Source of the DNA: Reichenbachiella agarivorans
Lineage (GTDB): Bacteria > Bacteroidota > Bacteroidia > Cytophagales > Cyclobacteriaceae
DNA: 64,000 bases
Reading direction: 5' to 3'
Assembly (NCBI RefSeq): GCF_025502585.1
Contig: NZ_CP106679.1
Location: forward strand, 4,247,501-4,311,500
Below the pieces are notes generated by a model that saw nothing but the letters and a program-made list of their open reading frames with translations, did not search any database and was not told the DNA's origin. The position numbers and the translations under genes are program-made. Shown here in pieces: positions 9,723-17,765 of the stretch; position 1 is the stretch's first letter; each line of letters begins with the position of its first letter.

Positions 9723-11207
9723 CTATTTAATAATTCTTTCTAATTCTGTTTTCCAAATTTGGTATCCCGCCATGTACTGCGTTCTATCTTTTGCTGCTTT
9801 GTAGGTTTTGATGATATCCACTTTTGCAAAAGCAGCTTTTTCATCTGCATACATACCTGTAGCAATCCCTGCCGCCTTGGCAGCACCCACTGCTCCGGTC
9901 GCATTGACCATCTGAATCTCACAGTCCAGTACGCTCGCAATGGTCGTAGAGAAGATTTCGGATTGAAACAGGTTGTCATTGCCGACCTTCATCACCTGCA
10001 CATTCAATCCCATCTTCTGCATCACTTCCATCCCGTAGATGAACGAATAGGCAATCCCCTCCAAGGCCGCCCTGAAAAAGTGTGCCTGCCCATGGCGGTT
10101 AAACTGTAGATTGGATATGTGTGCACCCGGATTTTGATTTTCCAAGACACGCTCTGCACCATTGCCAAAAGGAATGATGCGCAAGCCATCCGAGTTGATC
10201 GCAATCTCAGCCGCCATCTCCTCCATCTGTGGATACGAGATGCCATTGGTAGCGATCATGTGCTTCACATAGCTGTATTGTATCCCTGCGCCGTTGATGC
10301 ACAACAAGACACCCACGCGTGGGTTCTCTTGGGTGTGATTCACGTGCGCAAATGAGTTGACTCGCGTCTGCGGATCGATGGCTGGCTTGTCCACCACACC
10401 ATATACCACACCCGACGTACCGCCTGTCGCAGCTACCTCTCCTGGGTGAAATACATTGAGAGACAAAGCATTGTTGGGCTGATCGCCTGCTCTGTAACCA
10501 ACAGGTATGCCAGCCGTCAATCCTAAGAATGCCGCTGCGACCTCTGTGAGCTGACCTTGATCACCTATCGAAGGTACGATCTCTGGGATCACGCTGGCGT
10601 CTATGCCATAGTGATCCAACAGGAAGCCTGCTACTTTTTCTTCTTTGAAGTCCCAAAGCATGCCCTCCGACAAGCCCGAAACCGTAGTGGTCGCTTGACC
10701 TGTCATCTTGAGTGCGATGAAGTCTCCTGGGAGCATCATCTTGTGTACTTTGGCAAATATCTCTGGTTCGTTGTCCTTGACCCACTTGAGTTTGGAGGCG
10801 GTGAAATTGCCCGGTGAGTTGAGCAATCGCTCTAGGCACTTGCTCTCTCCGATCTCTTGGTAGGCTTGGTTGCCGATCTCAACGGCACGGCTGTCGCACC
10901 AGATGATCGAGGGTCTGAGTGGCGCATCGTCCTTGTCGACGAGCACTAGTCCATGCATCTGATACGAGATGCCGATTCCTTTGATCTGTGAGGTATCGAT
11001 GGAGCTAGACGCCAAGAGCTTTTGGGTGACCTTCTGGATGTTGTCCCACCAGACGAGCGGTTCCTGCTCTGCCCAGCCTGTTTCGTGAGAGATGATCTCC
11101 ATCTCAACCTCAGGATACTGCGTCAACGCCACGGTCTTGCCACTATCCACTTCTACCAAGGCGGCCTTTACCGAAGAACTACCCAAGTCATATCCTAATA
11201 AATACAT
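9723..11207 (-). CDS. xylB: Xylulokinase
   Basis: 494 residues, FGGY carbohydrate kinase family. It phosphorylates D-xylulose to xylulose 5-phosphate for the pentose phosphate pathway. The N-terminal phosphate-binding loop YDLGSSSVKAAL, the substrate segment PSIIWCDSRAVEIG, GYRAGDQPNNAL with the catalytic-type Asp, GGTSGVVYGV and the C-terminal adenosine segment with GNDNLFQSEIF are seen. It is the first gene of xylBA. The upstream region (11208 onward) must hold the promoter, but I could not place a convincing one. Confidence 0.96.
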   Translation of the reverse strand: MYLLGYDLGSSSVKAALVEVDSGKTVALTQYPEVEMEIISHETGWAEQEPLVWWDNIQKVTQKLLASSSIDTSQIKGIGISYQMHGLVLVDKDDAPLRPSIIWCDSRAVEIGNQAYQEIGESKCLERLLNSPGNFTASKLKWVKDNEPEIFAKVHKMMLPGDFIALKMTGQATTTVSGLSEGMLWDFKEEKVAGFLLDHYGIDASVIPEIVPSIGDQGQLTEVAAAFLGLTAGIPVGYRAGDQPNNALSLNVFHPGEVAATGGTSGVVYGVVDKPAIDPQTRVNSFAHVNHTQENPRVGVLLCINGAGIQYSYVKHMIATNGISYPQMEEMAAEIAINSDGLRIIPFGNGAERVLENQNPGAHISNLQFNRHGQAHFFRAALEGIAYSFIYGMEVMQKMGLNVQVMKVGNDNLFQSEIFSTTIASVLDCEIQMVNATGAVGAAKAAGIATGMYADEKAAFAKVDIIKTYKAAKDRTQYMAGYQIWKTELERIIK

Positions 11208-11680
11208 TGCGTCTATTTAGTCTTTGTAATGATTCCAAGTCATTGATGGGCTTTGCAGCTCATGCCTAACTTGTCAACAAAGTAAGACCTCTTTGTCCCC
11301 ACAATGTAAAAAGGAGCTACTTCATCCATTCTTCAATTTACTTCAACACTACGTCAGGAAGAGAATAATGGGAGAGAAAAGTATGGCTTTGTGCGCATCA
11401 ATCATGTCACACTGTGGAGCATGTTTAGGTTTTTGAGGCAATGCGTGATTATTCTGTACATCTTGCAAATATTACAAACACTTCTTTATGCAGTAGGTAG
11501 GGCTGATATGTCTTACTATTTTAAGTACTTTACGTTTAGTATATGGCAACTGGAACAGTAGAAAGCAATAAACTTTCAACTTTGCTCTGAGCCAAAGCGT
11601 TGTATTTCACTTATATCTTTTCATTTTAAAAGCCAAATTGTTGATTTGGCGGTATTGGTTAATAGCACTGAATTTTGTAA
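11208..11680. other. Intergenic region upstream of xylB
   Basis: About 470 bases without a supportable gene. It should contain the xylBA promoter. Near its right end (11632-11650) GCCAAAT and ATTTGGC form a 7-bp hairpin with a 5-base loop, which may be the edge of the repeat element around 11686-11723. The sequence becomes AT-rich toward the right. Confidence 0.5.
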
Positions 11681-11685
11681 ACCAC

Positions 11686-11723
11686 CGAACGCCCTATTTA
11701 CTATATACCTTGTTGTGCGTTCG
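11686..11723. repeat. attC-like imperfect hairpin at the edge of a low-GC cassette
   Basis: CGAACGC (11686-11692) is the exact complement of GCGTTCG (11717-11723), 24 bases apart. With flanks the arms read ACCGAAC and GTTCGAC. These resemble integron attC core sites (RYYYAAC and GTTRRRY) except for one compensating C-G change. It lies directly downstream of the HNH gene stop. No integrase is in the window, so identity as a recombination site is a guess from shape and position. Confidence 0.3.
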
Positions 11724-11729
11724 ACTTTT

Positions 11730-12029
11730 TCAATGTTGCTTGTCGTGACAAGGTTTACATACCGAGACGAGCCATTTGATTGGTTCTTTTCCGATATTTT
11801 TTTTTGCATACCTTTTGTGATGAACCTGTGTCGCACGAGCTCCACAATATACACATTGCCAATTATCTCTTTTAAGAACTACATATCGTTTCCGTTTCCA
11901 TTCATCTGATTTTAAATATAGATTTCTGTAGTAATCACGTCTTCGTTTACGTTTTATGTTAAAAATCCAATGCTTAAATAGCCAAATAGATAATGTGACA
12001 AACAGCAATATTAAAACCTGAATATCCAT
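11730..12029 (-). CDS. Membrane-anchored HNH-domain protein
   Basis: 99 residues. A hydrophobic helix (about 4-22) is followed by a very basic linker (KRKRRRDYYR) and an HNH-type zinc finger: CVYCG, then ATQVHHKRY with the catalytic-type His pair, then VCKPCHDKQH. The Cys4 zinc ligands and the HH and H of the beta-beta-alpha-metal fold are present, so a nuclease fold is well supported. A membrane anchor on an HNH nuclease is unusual. It follows the lipoprotein gene after 8 bases, in clearly AT-richer DNA than the neighbours, which suggests acquisition. Role unknown. Confidence 0.75.
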   Translation of the reverse strand: MDIQVLILLFVTLSIWLFKHWIFNIKRKRRRDYYRNLYLKSDEWKRKRYVVLKRDNWQCVYCGARATQVHHKRYAKKNIGKEPIKWLVSVCKPCHDKQH

Positions 12030-12037
12030 AAGGCTTA

Positions 12038-12403
12038 TTACTCACAATGCATCGTATCAAATTCTACATGAAGTTGAGTTGTGCCAATATGATCAACTGT
12101 AACCCATTTGTAATTTCTTAAAACATAAGAGTTTCCACTATCCAATTCGACCCATTCGTCTATTCCTTTAGCGGCATTTTTTAGGTCGCTTTTTGTGGTT
12201 AATCCTATAGGTGCAGTATAACTTCTTCCTTTAACGAGATACTTACATTTATTCGATGATTCAATTTCTTCTAAGTCGGTCTGTGAAATAAATTTTGATT
12301 GAGTGAGTTCAGGTAAATTGTTGTTTACTTTCATTGGAGTCATTGAAGTCGCACAAGAGCTCAAAAGCAATAATGTTCCGATTAATAGTCTATTTCTTTC
12401 CAT
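12038..12403 (-). CDS. Small lipoprotein, unknown function
   Basis: 121 residues with a lipoprotein signal (MERNRLLIGTLLLLSSC, lipobox LLSSC, lipidated Cys17). The mature part has two Cys (one in KCKYL, one third from the end) that could form a disulfide, and no recognisable domain. It is followed after 8 bases by the HNH gene, so the two are probably co-transcribed as one AT-rich cassette. Confidence 0.65.
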   Translation of the reverse strand: MERNRLLIGTLLLLSSCATSMTPMKVNNNLPELTQSKFISQTDLEEIESSNKCKYLVKGRSYTAPIGLTTKSDLKNAAKGIDEWVELDSGNSYVLRNYKWVTVDHIGTTQLHVEFDTMHCE

Positions 12404-12605
12404 TTGATACGTTCATTAATTCAGGTTCCTGCTCATTTTACTGACACACAACAACCAAGTATAATTCACTCTCCAGTTTACCCTATAAAAATACGTGTAA
12501 ATATACTGATACCAATAGGTTGTTTATATTTGATTTATCCAAGAATACCTCTTTCCGTCCATTGCAACAACCATCTGTCAGACGAATGATGTCCAAGCTG
12601 TGAAA

Positions 12606-12625
12606 TATACCAAGATCTTGGTATA
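12606..12625. repeat. 20-bp perfect palindrome
   Basis: Positions 12606-12625 read TATACCAAGATCTTGGTATA, equal to its own reverse complement. With no loop it suits a dimeric DNA-binding protein better than an RNA hairpin. No gene start lies close by on either side. Confidence 0.6.
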
Positions 12626-12734
12626 GCTAGGAGCAGTTGTCGCTCACAAAACTCACCGACACGGCCTTGTAATAAAAGCAAATAGGCACTGATTTGGGCT
12701 TCCACTTTTAGCTGTCTTTAGCTCAGGGTTGAAG

Positions 12735-12852
12735 TAAGCTTACCTGAAGGTCCATGTTGCGCAAGGTGAGGGTTGATGTTGCGCAAGATGAAGATCCATG
12801 TTGCGCAACATGAGAGGCAATGTTGTACAACATGAACCCTGAGCTTGCGCAA
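12735..12852. repeat. 22-bp-period array of TTGCGCAA palindromes
   Basis: The 8-bp palindrome TTGCGCAA begins at 12757, 12779, 12801 and 12845, and the variant palindrome TTGTACAA at 12823. Each is exactly 22 bases after the last. One step before, at 12735, the same register holds another palindrome, TAAGCTTA. The 14-base spacers are related (consensus close to cATGAgggtccATG). At 12797-12812 the palindrome extends to a perfect 16 bp. The period is not a multiple of three, so this is not a repeated peptide. Confidence 0.85.
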
Positions 12853-12945
12853 GCATCACAAAAGGCGCACATTTAGCCCTTTTCGGCGTATTGCGTGACT
12901 ACTCTCCTCCATCAACAAAACCATCAATCCGAATCCTCTGCACGG

Positions 12946-12980
12946 CTTGTCGATGCTTCGTCACAGCGCAGCATGACAAG
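12946..12980. repeat. Imperfect hairpin, dispersed-repeat type
   Basis: CTTGTCgATGC (12946-12956) pairs with GCATGACAAG (12971-12980) with one bulged base. It sits in the same non-coding patch as the palindrome array and has the look of a small dispersed intergenic repeat. Confidence 0.4.
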
Positions 12981-13220
12981 GAAGCCATTCCTAAACCTAC
13001 CACCAGAGACAAGAAATAATGGCTTGCTTCCCTCTCAAGACTGTACCTTATCCATCGGGCAAACGAGTACACAAATGCGCTCCTCTAAGCTTATTTGAAA
13101 ACGGACAGACAAACGACTGCTGAAAATCTCAGTTTTGCATCCCAAAACATGAGGCTTATGCTCCCTTTCCTTCAGAGAAATCAACACATTTTCTTTGTCC
13201 AATAAAAGCAGACCTACTTT

Positions 13221-13241
13221 GATTTGACAATCAATCAAATC
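13221..13241. promoter_or_regulatory. Candidate operator for the OhrR-type regulator
   Basis: GATTTGA (13221-13227) and TCAAATC (13235-13241) are exact inverted repeats with a 7-base centre. The dyad covers the -33 element of the promoter before the peroxidase-regulator pair, where a MarR/OhrR dimer would be expected to autorepress. The assignment is by position and symmetry only. Confidence 0.45.
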
Positions 13242-13253
13242 TTGTTACATTTG
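13223..13253 (+). promoter_or_regulatory. Bacteroidota promoter for the peroxidase-ohrR operon
   Basis: TTTG at 13223-13226 (-33) and TACATTTG at 13246-13253 (-7, exact TAnnTTTG) are separated by 19 bases, within the range known for Bacteroidota. Transcription would start near 13260, about 35 bases before the ATG at 13296. This also rules out the more upstream in-frame ATG at 13224. Confidence 0.75.
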
Positions 13254-13295
13254 TATCGCACACGATTTAATCGTTCAAACTTAATATTAGTTTCC

Positions 13296-13778
13296 ATGAA
13301 TTCAACAACATTTTATAACTTCTCAGCAGACAATATCAAAGGACAGTCAATCGATATGAGTACCTACAAGGGCAAACCTGTCTTGGTTGTCAATACAGCT
13401 AGCAAATGTGGTTTGACCCCACAGTTTGAAGGCTTAGAAAATTTGTACCAATCCTACAAAGATCAAGGGCTCGTTATTTTGGGATTCCCATGCAATCAAT
13501 TCGGTCAACAAGAACCTGGAAACGCCAACGAGACCGAAGAATTTTGCCAAATCAACTATGGTGTGAGCTTTCCTATGTTTGCCAAAGTAGAGGTAAACGG
13601 CGAGTCTGCGCATCCGATTTTCAAATACTTGAAATCCAACTTGGGCAGCATATTTGGTAGCAAAATCAAATGGAACTTCACCAAATTCCTGATCGATCAA
13701 AATGGGAAACCCGTCAAACGCTTTGCCCCCATCACCAAGCCAGAGAAGATAGCATCAGCCATCAAAAAACTACTCTAA
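13296..13778 (+). CDS. Glutathione peroxidase family protein
   Basis: 160 residues, the normal size of non-selenium bacterial GPx (BtuE/BsaA type). It reduces hydroperoxides in the cytoplasm, probably with thioredoxin as donor. The catalytic tetrad is visible: Cys38 in NTASKCGLTPQ, Gln72 in NQFGQQEPG, Trp126 and Asn127 in KWNFTKF. Cys66 in FPCNQFG is another possible resolving residue. The start at 13296 is chosen because the promoter lies at 13223-13253. The OhrR-type regulator follows after one base, so peroxide-dependent derepression of both genes is likely. Confidence 0.95.
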   Translation: MNSTTFYNFSADNIKGQSIDMSTYKGKPVLVVNTASKCGLTPQFEGLENLYQSYKDQGLVILGFPCNQFGQQEPGNANETEEFCQINYGVSFPMFAKVEVNGESAHPIFKYLKSNLGSIFGSKIKWNFTKFLIDQNGKPVKRFAPITKPEKIASAIKKLL

Positions 13779-13779
13779 C

Positions 13780-14247
13780 ATGAGAAATCAAAATGATATA
13801 TTGTGGTTGGAAAACCAACTCTGCTTTCCATTGTATGCTGCATCACGACTGACCACCAAGCTCTATGGCCCCTTGCTCAAAACCCTGGATGTGACCTATC
13901 CCCAGTATCTCGTATTGCTGGTTCTTTGGGAGCAGAACCACCAAAGCGTCAGTGCGATCAGCAAACTCTTGTACCTAGAATCCAATACGCTCACCCCCCT
14001 GCTCAAGAGGTTGGAGCAAAAGAAGTTGATCACTAGAGAACGCTCTGAAGCAGACGAAAGGACTGTGATCATTTCTTTAACAAACTATGGTACAGCACTA
14101 AAAAAAGAAGCCCTTTGTATCCCAAGTCAATTGATGGCCAACTTACAAGATCATACTACCACTGAAAAAGAAATCAAAGAATTTAGCAATACACTTTTGA
14201 AATTACTTACCGTTTTGGATCAAAAAACGAGTAAACTTACAATATAG
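13780..14247 (+). CDS. ohrR: MarR-family regulator, OhrR type (organic peroxide sensor)
   Basis: 155 residues. The N-terminus ENQLCFPLYAASR carries Cys15, the position of the peroxide-sensing Cys in Bacillus OhrR, and the rest follows the MarR winged-helix fold (SAISKLLYLESNTLTPLLKRLE recognition region, RSEADERTV wing). A second Cys (in ALCIP) could give a two-Cys sensing mechanism. OhrR proteins repress a peroxidase gene until oxidised. Here the partner is a GPx and not Ohr. It begins one base after the GPx stop, and a dyad over the shared promoter is the likely operator. Confidence 0.88.
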   Translation: MRNQNDILWLENQLCFPLYAASRLTTKLYGPLLKTLDVTYPQYLVLLVLWEQNHQSVSAISKLLYLESNTLTPLLKRLEQKKLITRERSEADERTVIISLTNYGTALKKEALCIPSQLMANLQDHTTTEKEIKEFSNTLLKLLTVLDQKTSKLTI

Positions 14248-14353
14248 GACTTTCAACCGTCGTGATGTGATATCTCACTATCAACATATTTTCTTTTGCT
14301 CCACAACTATTTCCGTCTTCTTCGTGTCTATAATTTGAAACCAATAAAAGTTG

Positions 14354-14770
14354 ATGCATATGAAAGTAAATCCTCACCTACTAGTTATTCTACTTGCAGT
14401 TGGACTATTGACTGCATGTAGCACAGAAGATGTAACAAAAGAAAATCGCTTACCTGATTCTCAAGAAGAACAGCAAGCATACTTGGAAGAACAACTGGCG
14501 GCAATCACCCAATTGGCCGAAAGTGTGACTTGCCAGGACGCAGATCAGTGGAGTTTCACTTCTCTTGGCTCAAAAGCATGTGGTGGTCCGAGTAATTATA
14601 TCGCTTACTCCCATAGCATCGATGTCTCCGATTTCTTGCTTAAAGTAGAATCCTACACGACTGCCACTGCTGCATACAATAGTAAGTGGAGTATCGTCTC
14701 TGACTGTGCAGTCACTCCAGCACCTTCCAGTGTTATTTGCGTATCTGGTAAAGCTGTCCTAGTTTTTTAA
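14354..14770 (+). CDS. Small lipoprotein, unknown function
   Basis: 138 residues from the ATG at 14354; the ATG at 14360 is equally possible. Lipoprotein signal with lipobox LLTAC. The mature part is acidic at first, then has four Cys (VTCQD, SKACGG, SDCAV, VICVS) suited to two disulfides, with a motif WSFTSLGSKACGGPSNYIAYS that recurs in small Bacteroidota lipoproteins (family recollection, not checked). No function assigned. Confidence 0.7.
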   Translation: MHMKVNPHLLVILLAVGLLTACSTEDVTKENRLPDSQEEQQAYLEEQLAAITQLAESVTCQDADQWSFTSLGSKACGGPSNYIAYSHSIDVSDFLLKVESYTTATAAYNSKWSIVSDCAVTPAPSSVICVSGKAVLVF

Positions 14771-14851
14771 CCTTGTGCAGGATATACAGTCTACGAAGCA
14801 GAACCGAATCACTATCCAATCGACTATGAGAAAACACAAAACACATTTGTC

Positions 14852-15217
14852 ATGAACACAACCGATACTCACAATCAACGCATGGCTTCCATGACCTTTG
14901 CCTCCGTCTACCCGCATTATCTTACCAAAGTGGAAAAGAAAGGCAGAACCAAAGAAGAACTCGATCAGGTCATCGAATGGTTGACAGGCTTTCATCTCCA
15001 AAAAATAAATGAGCTGATACAAGAGAAAGTGACATTTGAAACCTTTTTTCAGCAAGCCACTCTCCACCCCAATGCACATCTGATCACTGGTATGATCTGT
15101 GGATACCGCATCGAAGAAATCGAGAATCCGTTGACACAAAAGGTGCGGTACCTAGACAAGCTGGTAGACGAACTGGCCAAAGGTAGAAAAATGGAGAAAA
15201 TCTTGCGTGGTTTATAA
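14852..15217 (+). CDS. DUF2200 protein
   Basis: 121 residues covering the whole DUF2200 family, which is unusually well conserved across bacteria. Characteristic blocks are present: MTFASVYPHYLTKVEKKGR, EELDQVIEWLTGF, VTFETFFQQA, NAHLITGMICGYRIEEIENP and RYLDKLVDELAKGRKMEKIL. It is small, soluble and helical. The biochemical role is unknown. Spacing to both neighbours suggests separate transcription. Confidence 0.93.
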   Translation: MNTTDTHNQRMASMTFASVYPHYLTKVEKKGRTKEELDQVIEWLTGFHLQKINELIQEKVTFETFFQQATLHPNAHLITGMICGYRIEEIENPLTQKVRYLDKLVDELAKGRKMEKILRGL

Positions 15218-15289
15218 GGAGTAACCTCTCTCTTTGGTACTCTATGCAAATTGTTATAGTTTTCCGAATCAAGAAGCGGATACCCAAGC

Positions 15290-16093
15290 ATGAAGACCAA
15301 TACATTTTATTCCAGTGGCCTACTCCTCATTCTCCTAGTCGTGTTCAGTGGTTTTTTCTCTATGAAGAAAAAACCTGTCAGCATTTATCTTATTGGAGAC
15401 TCTACGATGGCAGACTATACGGACAATTATGATGAAGGCAAAGATTACTACAAAACCCGTTACCCTATCACAGGCTGGGGACAGGTATTTCAAGAGCAGT
15501 TTGACGGATGCGACCTGAGCTCATTTCAAGCGCTGTTTAAGGCTGATTCGGTGATCGTCAAAGATCATGCAAGAGGTGGGCGGAGTACACGCACATTTTT
15601 TCAAGAAGCGAGATGGCGCAAGGTATATGATCAACTGGAAAAAGGAGATTTGGTACTCATCCAGTTTGGTCACAATGATGCTGCCCAAGGCAAAACAGAG
15701 CGCTACGTTGATATCCAAGGTTACCAAGAATTCTTGCGACTCTACGTTTCACAAACCAGGGCCAAGGGAGCCATTCCGATCATTTTGACACCCGTATGTC
15801 GAAACTATCCTTGGGAAATGGGACATCTGCAAAATGTGCATGGTGAGTATCCACAAGCAGCCAAGGATATTGCCCTAGAGATGAACACCCACTTGATTGA
15901 TTTGAACCAGTTATCAATGGACGCCTTTAGCAAAAAAGGAGAGCCATACGTCACCACAAACTATTTCTTGAATCTAGCCGCAGGTCAATACGAAGCGTAT
16001 CCAGATGGCAAATCTGACAACACGCATTTCCAACCAGAGGGAGCCAAAGCTGTGGCGACACTGGTGTTTGAAGCTTTGAAAACTCTCCGATGA
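15290..16093 (+). CDS. Secreted SGNH esterase, rhamnogalacturonan acetylesterase-like
   Basis: 267 residues with an N-terminal hydrophobic segment (about 9-25). SGNH blocks are present: block I LIGDSTMADY with nucleophile Ser, block II Gly in HARGGRSTRTF, block III QFGHNDAAQ, and the catalytic pair in DNTHFQPEG. The GDSTMA start and spacing match rhamnogalacturonan acetylesterases (CE12, YesT/RhgT). It would deacetylate pectic or other plant or algal polysaccharides outside the inner membrane. No other pectin genes are nearby, so the substrate is not certain. Confidence 0.88.
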   Translation: MKTNTFYSSGLLLILLVVFSGFFSMKKKPVSIYLIGDSTMADYTDNYDEGKDYYKTRYPITGWGQVFQEQFDGCDLSSFQALFKADSVIVKDHARGGRSTRTFFQEARWRKVYDQLEKGDLVLIQFGHNDAAQGKTERYVDIQGYQEFLRLYVSQTRAKGAIPIILTPVCRNYPWEMGHLQNVHGEYPQAAKDIALEMNTHLIDLNQLSMDAFSKKGEPYVTTNYFLNLAAGQYEAYPDGKSDNTHFQPEGAKAVATLVFEALKTLR

Positions 16094-16190
16094 ACCTGAG
16101 TTCTTTATCGTCAGATTACTATATGGGAAAGAAAGAAGGTTTTAGGTCTTCATTTTGAGACTTAAAATCTCATTCATCAACTATCGTGAA

Positions 16191-16742
16191 TCAATCCCAA
16201 CTAGCTTTTAGATCAAACACCTGATCACCTTTGGCCATAGAGCTTACAATTTCCACCTTCATATTGACACAACCACAAATTTCCCCTGCCTTTTCGATCC
16301 ATCCTGCAATACGGTGCTCGATCAGTTCACTATTGACAGGCAGTTTGGTACATCTGACCAAAATCCCTTTGCTCGAACTTTCTTCTATTTTAAGTTCACT
16401 CGGGTTGTAAAAAGTAGTCAAGATTCTCGGTGCTCTCTTCAGGATAAAGGTTGGTGTACTCACCATCACAAAGACTTTATAAATCCCTGTCAACCCAGTC
16501 TCCGCACTGTATCTACCTATCTCCCAAGAACCCCTCAGTGGATCAGAATATATCAAACCACATAAAACTTCCAATGGTTTGAGAAGCGCATCCTCTATAT
16601 TGTACCATGCTGTGTTAGACAAATTTTCCAGAAGAGCGGAGGATTGTTGAGGCAATTTTGACAACCATTCATTGTACTTTTCCTTATGTTTCTGTGACGC
16701 ATAATCATGAATTCCCCGCAACATTATCCCTCTTACTTCCAT
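16191..16742 (-). CDS. Uncharacterised protein, possibly DUF2378/HNOB-like
   Basis: 183 residues with no signal peptide. The opening (VRGIMLRGIHDYA), a central PLRGSWEIGRYSAETGLTGIYKVF and the late strands SSKGILVRCTKLPV give the overall impression of the DUF2378/heme-NO-binding-like fold, but no heme His can be pointed out. The gene is isolated, with more than 200 bases to the next gene. Treat as a hypothetical protein with a weak fold guess. Confidence 0.6.
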   Translation of the reverse strand: MEVRGIMLRGIHDYASQKHKEKYNEWLSKLPQQSSALLENLSNTAWYNIEDALLKPLEVLCGLIYSDPLRGSWEIGRYSAETGLTGIYKVFVMVSTPTFILKRAPRILTTFYNPSELKIEESSSKGILVRCTKLPVNSELIEHRIAGWIEKAGEICGCVNMKVEIVSSMAKGDQVFDLKASWD

Positions 16743-16964
16743 CTAACTATAGTGTCATTTGTTCTTTAATGGGCGCAATTTGCACAAAAAAACACAAAAA
16801 TTAAACCACAGATCGATGGCAGTGAACTATAAAAACTGTACCTGTAATTATGAAGAGAGCTATTATCGTATGTTACACCCAAGTATCTGACCACCTAAGG
16901 GATCAGCAATAAAGAAATCTCAAAATAGTCTAAAGTAATAGATACAAAACATAATAAATTCGTG

Positions 16965-17765
16965 TCAAGTCACGGCTATTTTCCGCACGATGCGTGAGAA
17001 CAAACTTGGGAAGAAACGCTTGACATAGATACCCATCACTTCTTTGAATCCACCGATGTACACCTCTTCCTTTTCAGCCGCAATTGCTTTCGTTGCGATC
17101 TTGCAGAATTGCGCTACTGATAGACCGTTGGCCTGTGCATTGTCTAGCTTTTGTTGCTGTGATCCATCTCCCATCAGGGCATTGTAGGAGATATTGGTAT
17201 GTACATATCCAGGACACAACAGAGTCACCTTCACATTGTCTTGGTGATGCTCTGCACGCATGGCATCATAGAATCCATGCAAGGCATGTTTGGATGCAGA
17301 ATACCCTGACCTAAATGGCGTACTGATGATCCCCACTGCACTGGTCACAACCACATGCAGTCCAGATTGTCTCTTTACCATCTTTGGCAATACTGCCCTA
17401 GATAGATGAATCGCTCCAAAATAGTTGACCTCCATGATCTTGCGCTGTACATCCATTGAGGTCTTGAGCACTGTGTCCCGTTGGCTGATTCCACCACTTT
17501 GTACCAGTATGTCAATATGCCCTACTCTATTTTCTACTTCCTGTACACAACTATCGATTTGTGCAGGATTGGCGAGATCCAAGGGAGCAATTTCTATGCT
17601 TGCTTTCTTTCCTTCATTGTGCTTTTTCACTCTTTCCAACTCCTCCACTCTGCGAGACGACAGGATCAGCGTGCAATCAATATCACTCAAAAAAGTAGCT
17701 AAGCCTTCTCCTAATCCACTAGATGCTCCTACGATCCAAATATTTTTCCCTTCAAAGTATCTCAT
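16965..17765 (-). CDS. Short-chain dehydrogenase, DHRS7B-like
   Basis: 266 residues. NAD(P)-binding GASSGLGEGLA near 13-23, active-site Ser in VVTSAVG, and YSASKHALHGF with catalytic Tyr and Lys. CPGYVHTNISYNA and the C-terminal membrane-leaning helix resemble human DHRS7B, an acyl/alkyl-dihydroxyacetone-phosphate reductase, and more loosely 3-ketosphinganine reductases. The cofactor loop has Arg at SSRR, favouring NADPH. The ATG overlaps the folA stop by 4 bases (ATGA), so it is the last gene of a desaturase-fmt-folA-SDR operon. A lipid substrate is plausible but not shown. Confidence 0.85.
   Translation of the reverse strand: MRYFEGKNIWIVGASSGLGEGLATFLSDIDCTLILSSRRVEELERVKKHNEGKKASIEIAPLDLANPAQIDSCVQEVENRVGHIDILVQSGGISQRDTVLKTSMDVQRKIMEVNYFGAIHLSRAVLPKMVKRQSGLHVVVTSAVGIISTPFRSGYSASKHALHGFYDAMRAEHHQDNVKVTLLCPGYVHTNISYNALMGDGSQQQKLDNAQANGLSVAQFCKIATKAIAAEKEEVYIGGFKEVMGIYVKRFFPSLFSRIVRKIAVT

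Larger units (their letters stand above)
12404..13220. other. Long non-coding region with several repeat structures
   Basis: About 820 bases with no convincing gene between the accessory lipoprotein and the peroxidase promoter. It holds a 20-bp palindrome, a 22-bp-period array of palindromes and a hairpin related to CTTGTC...GACAAG elements (listed separately). Open frames across it are short and composed of the repeat. I read it as a cluster of dispersed intergenic repeats, not a decayed gene. Confidence 0.55.

Noticed and set aside
12895-13238. Short frames on both strands before the peroxidase gene
   Set aside because: They run through repeat elements and the promoter, and their peptides look random.
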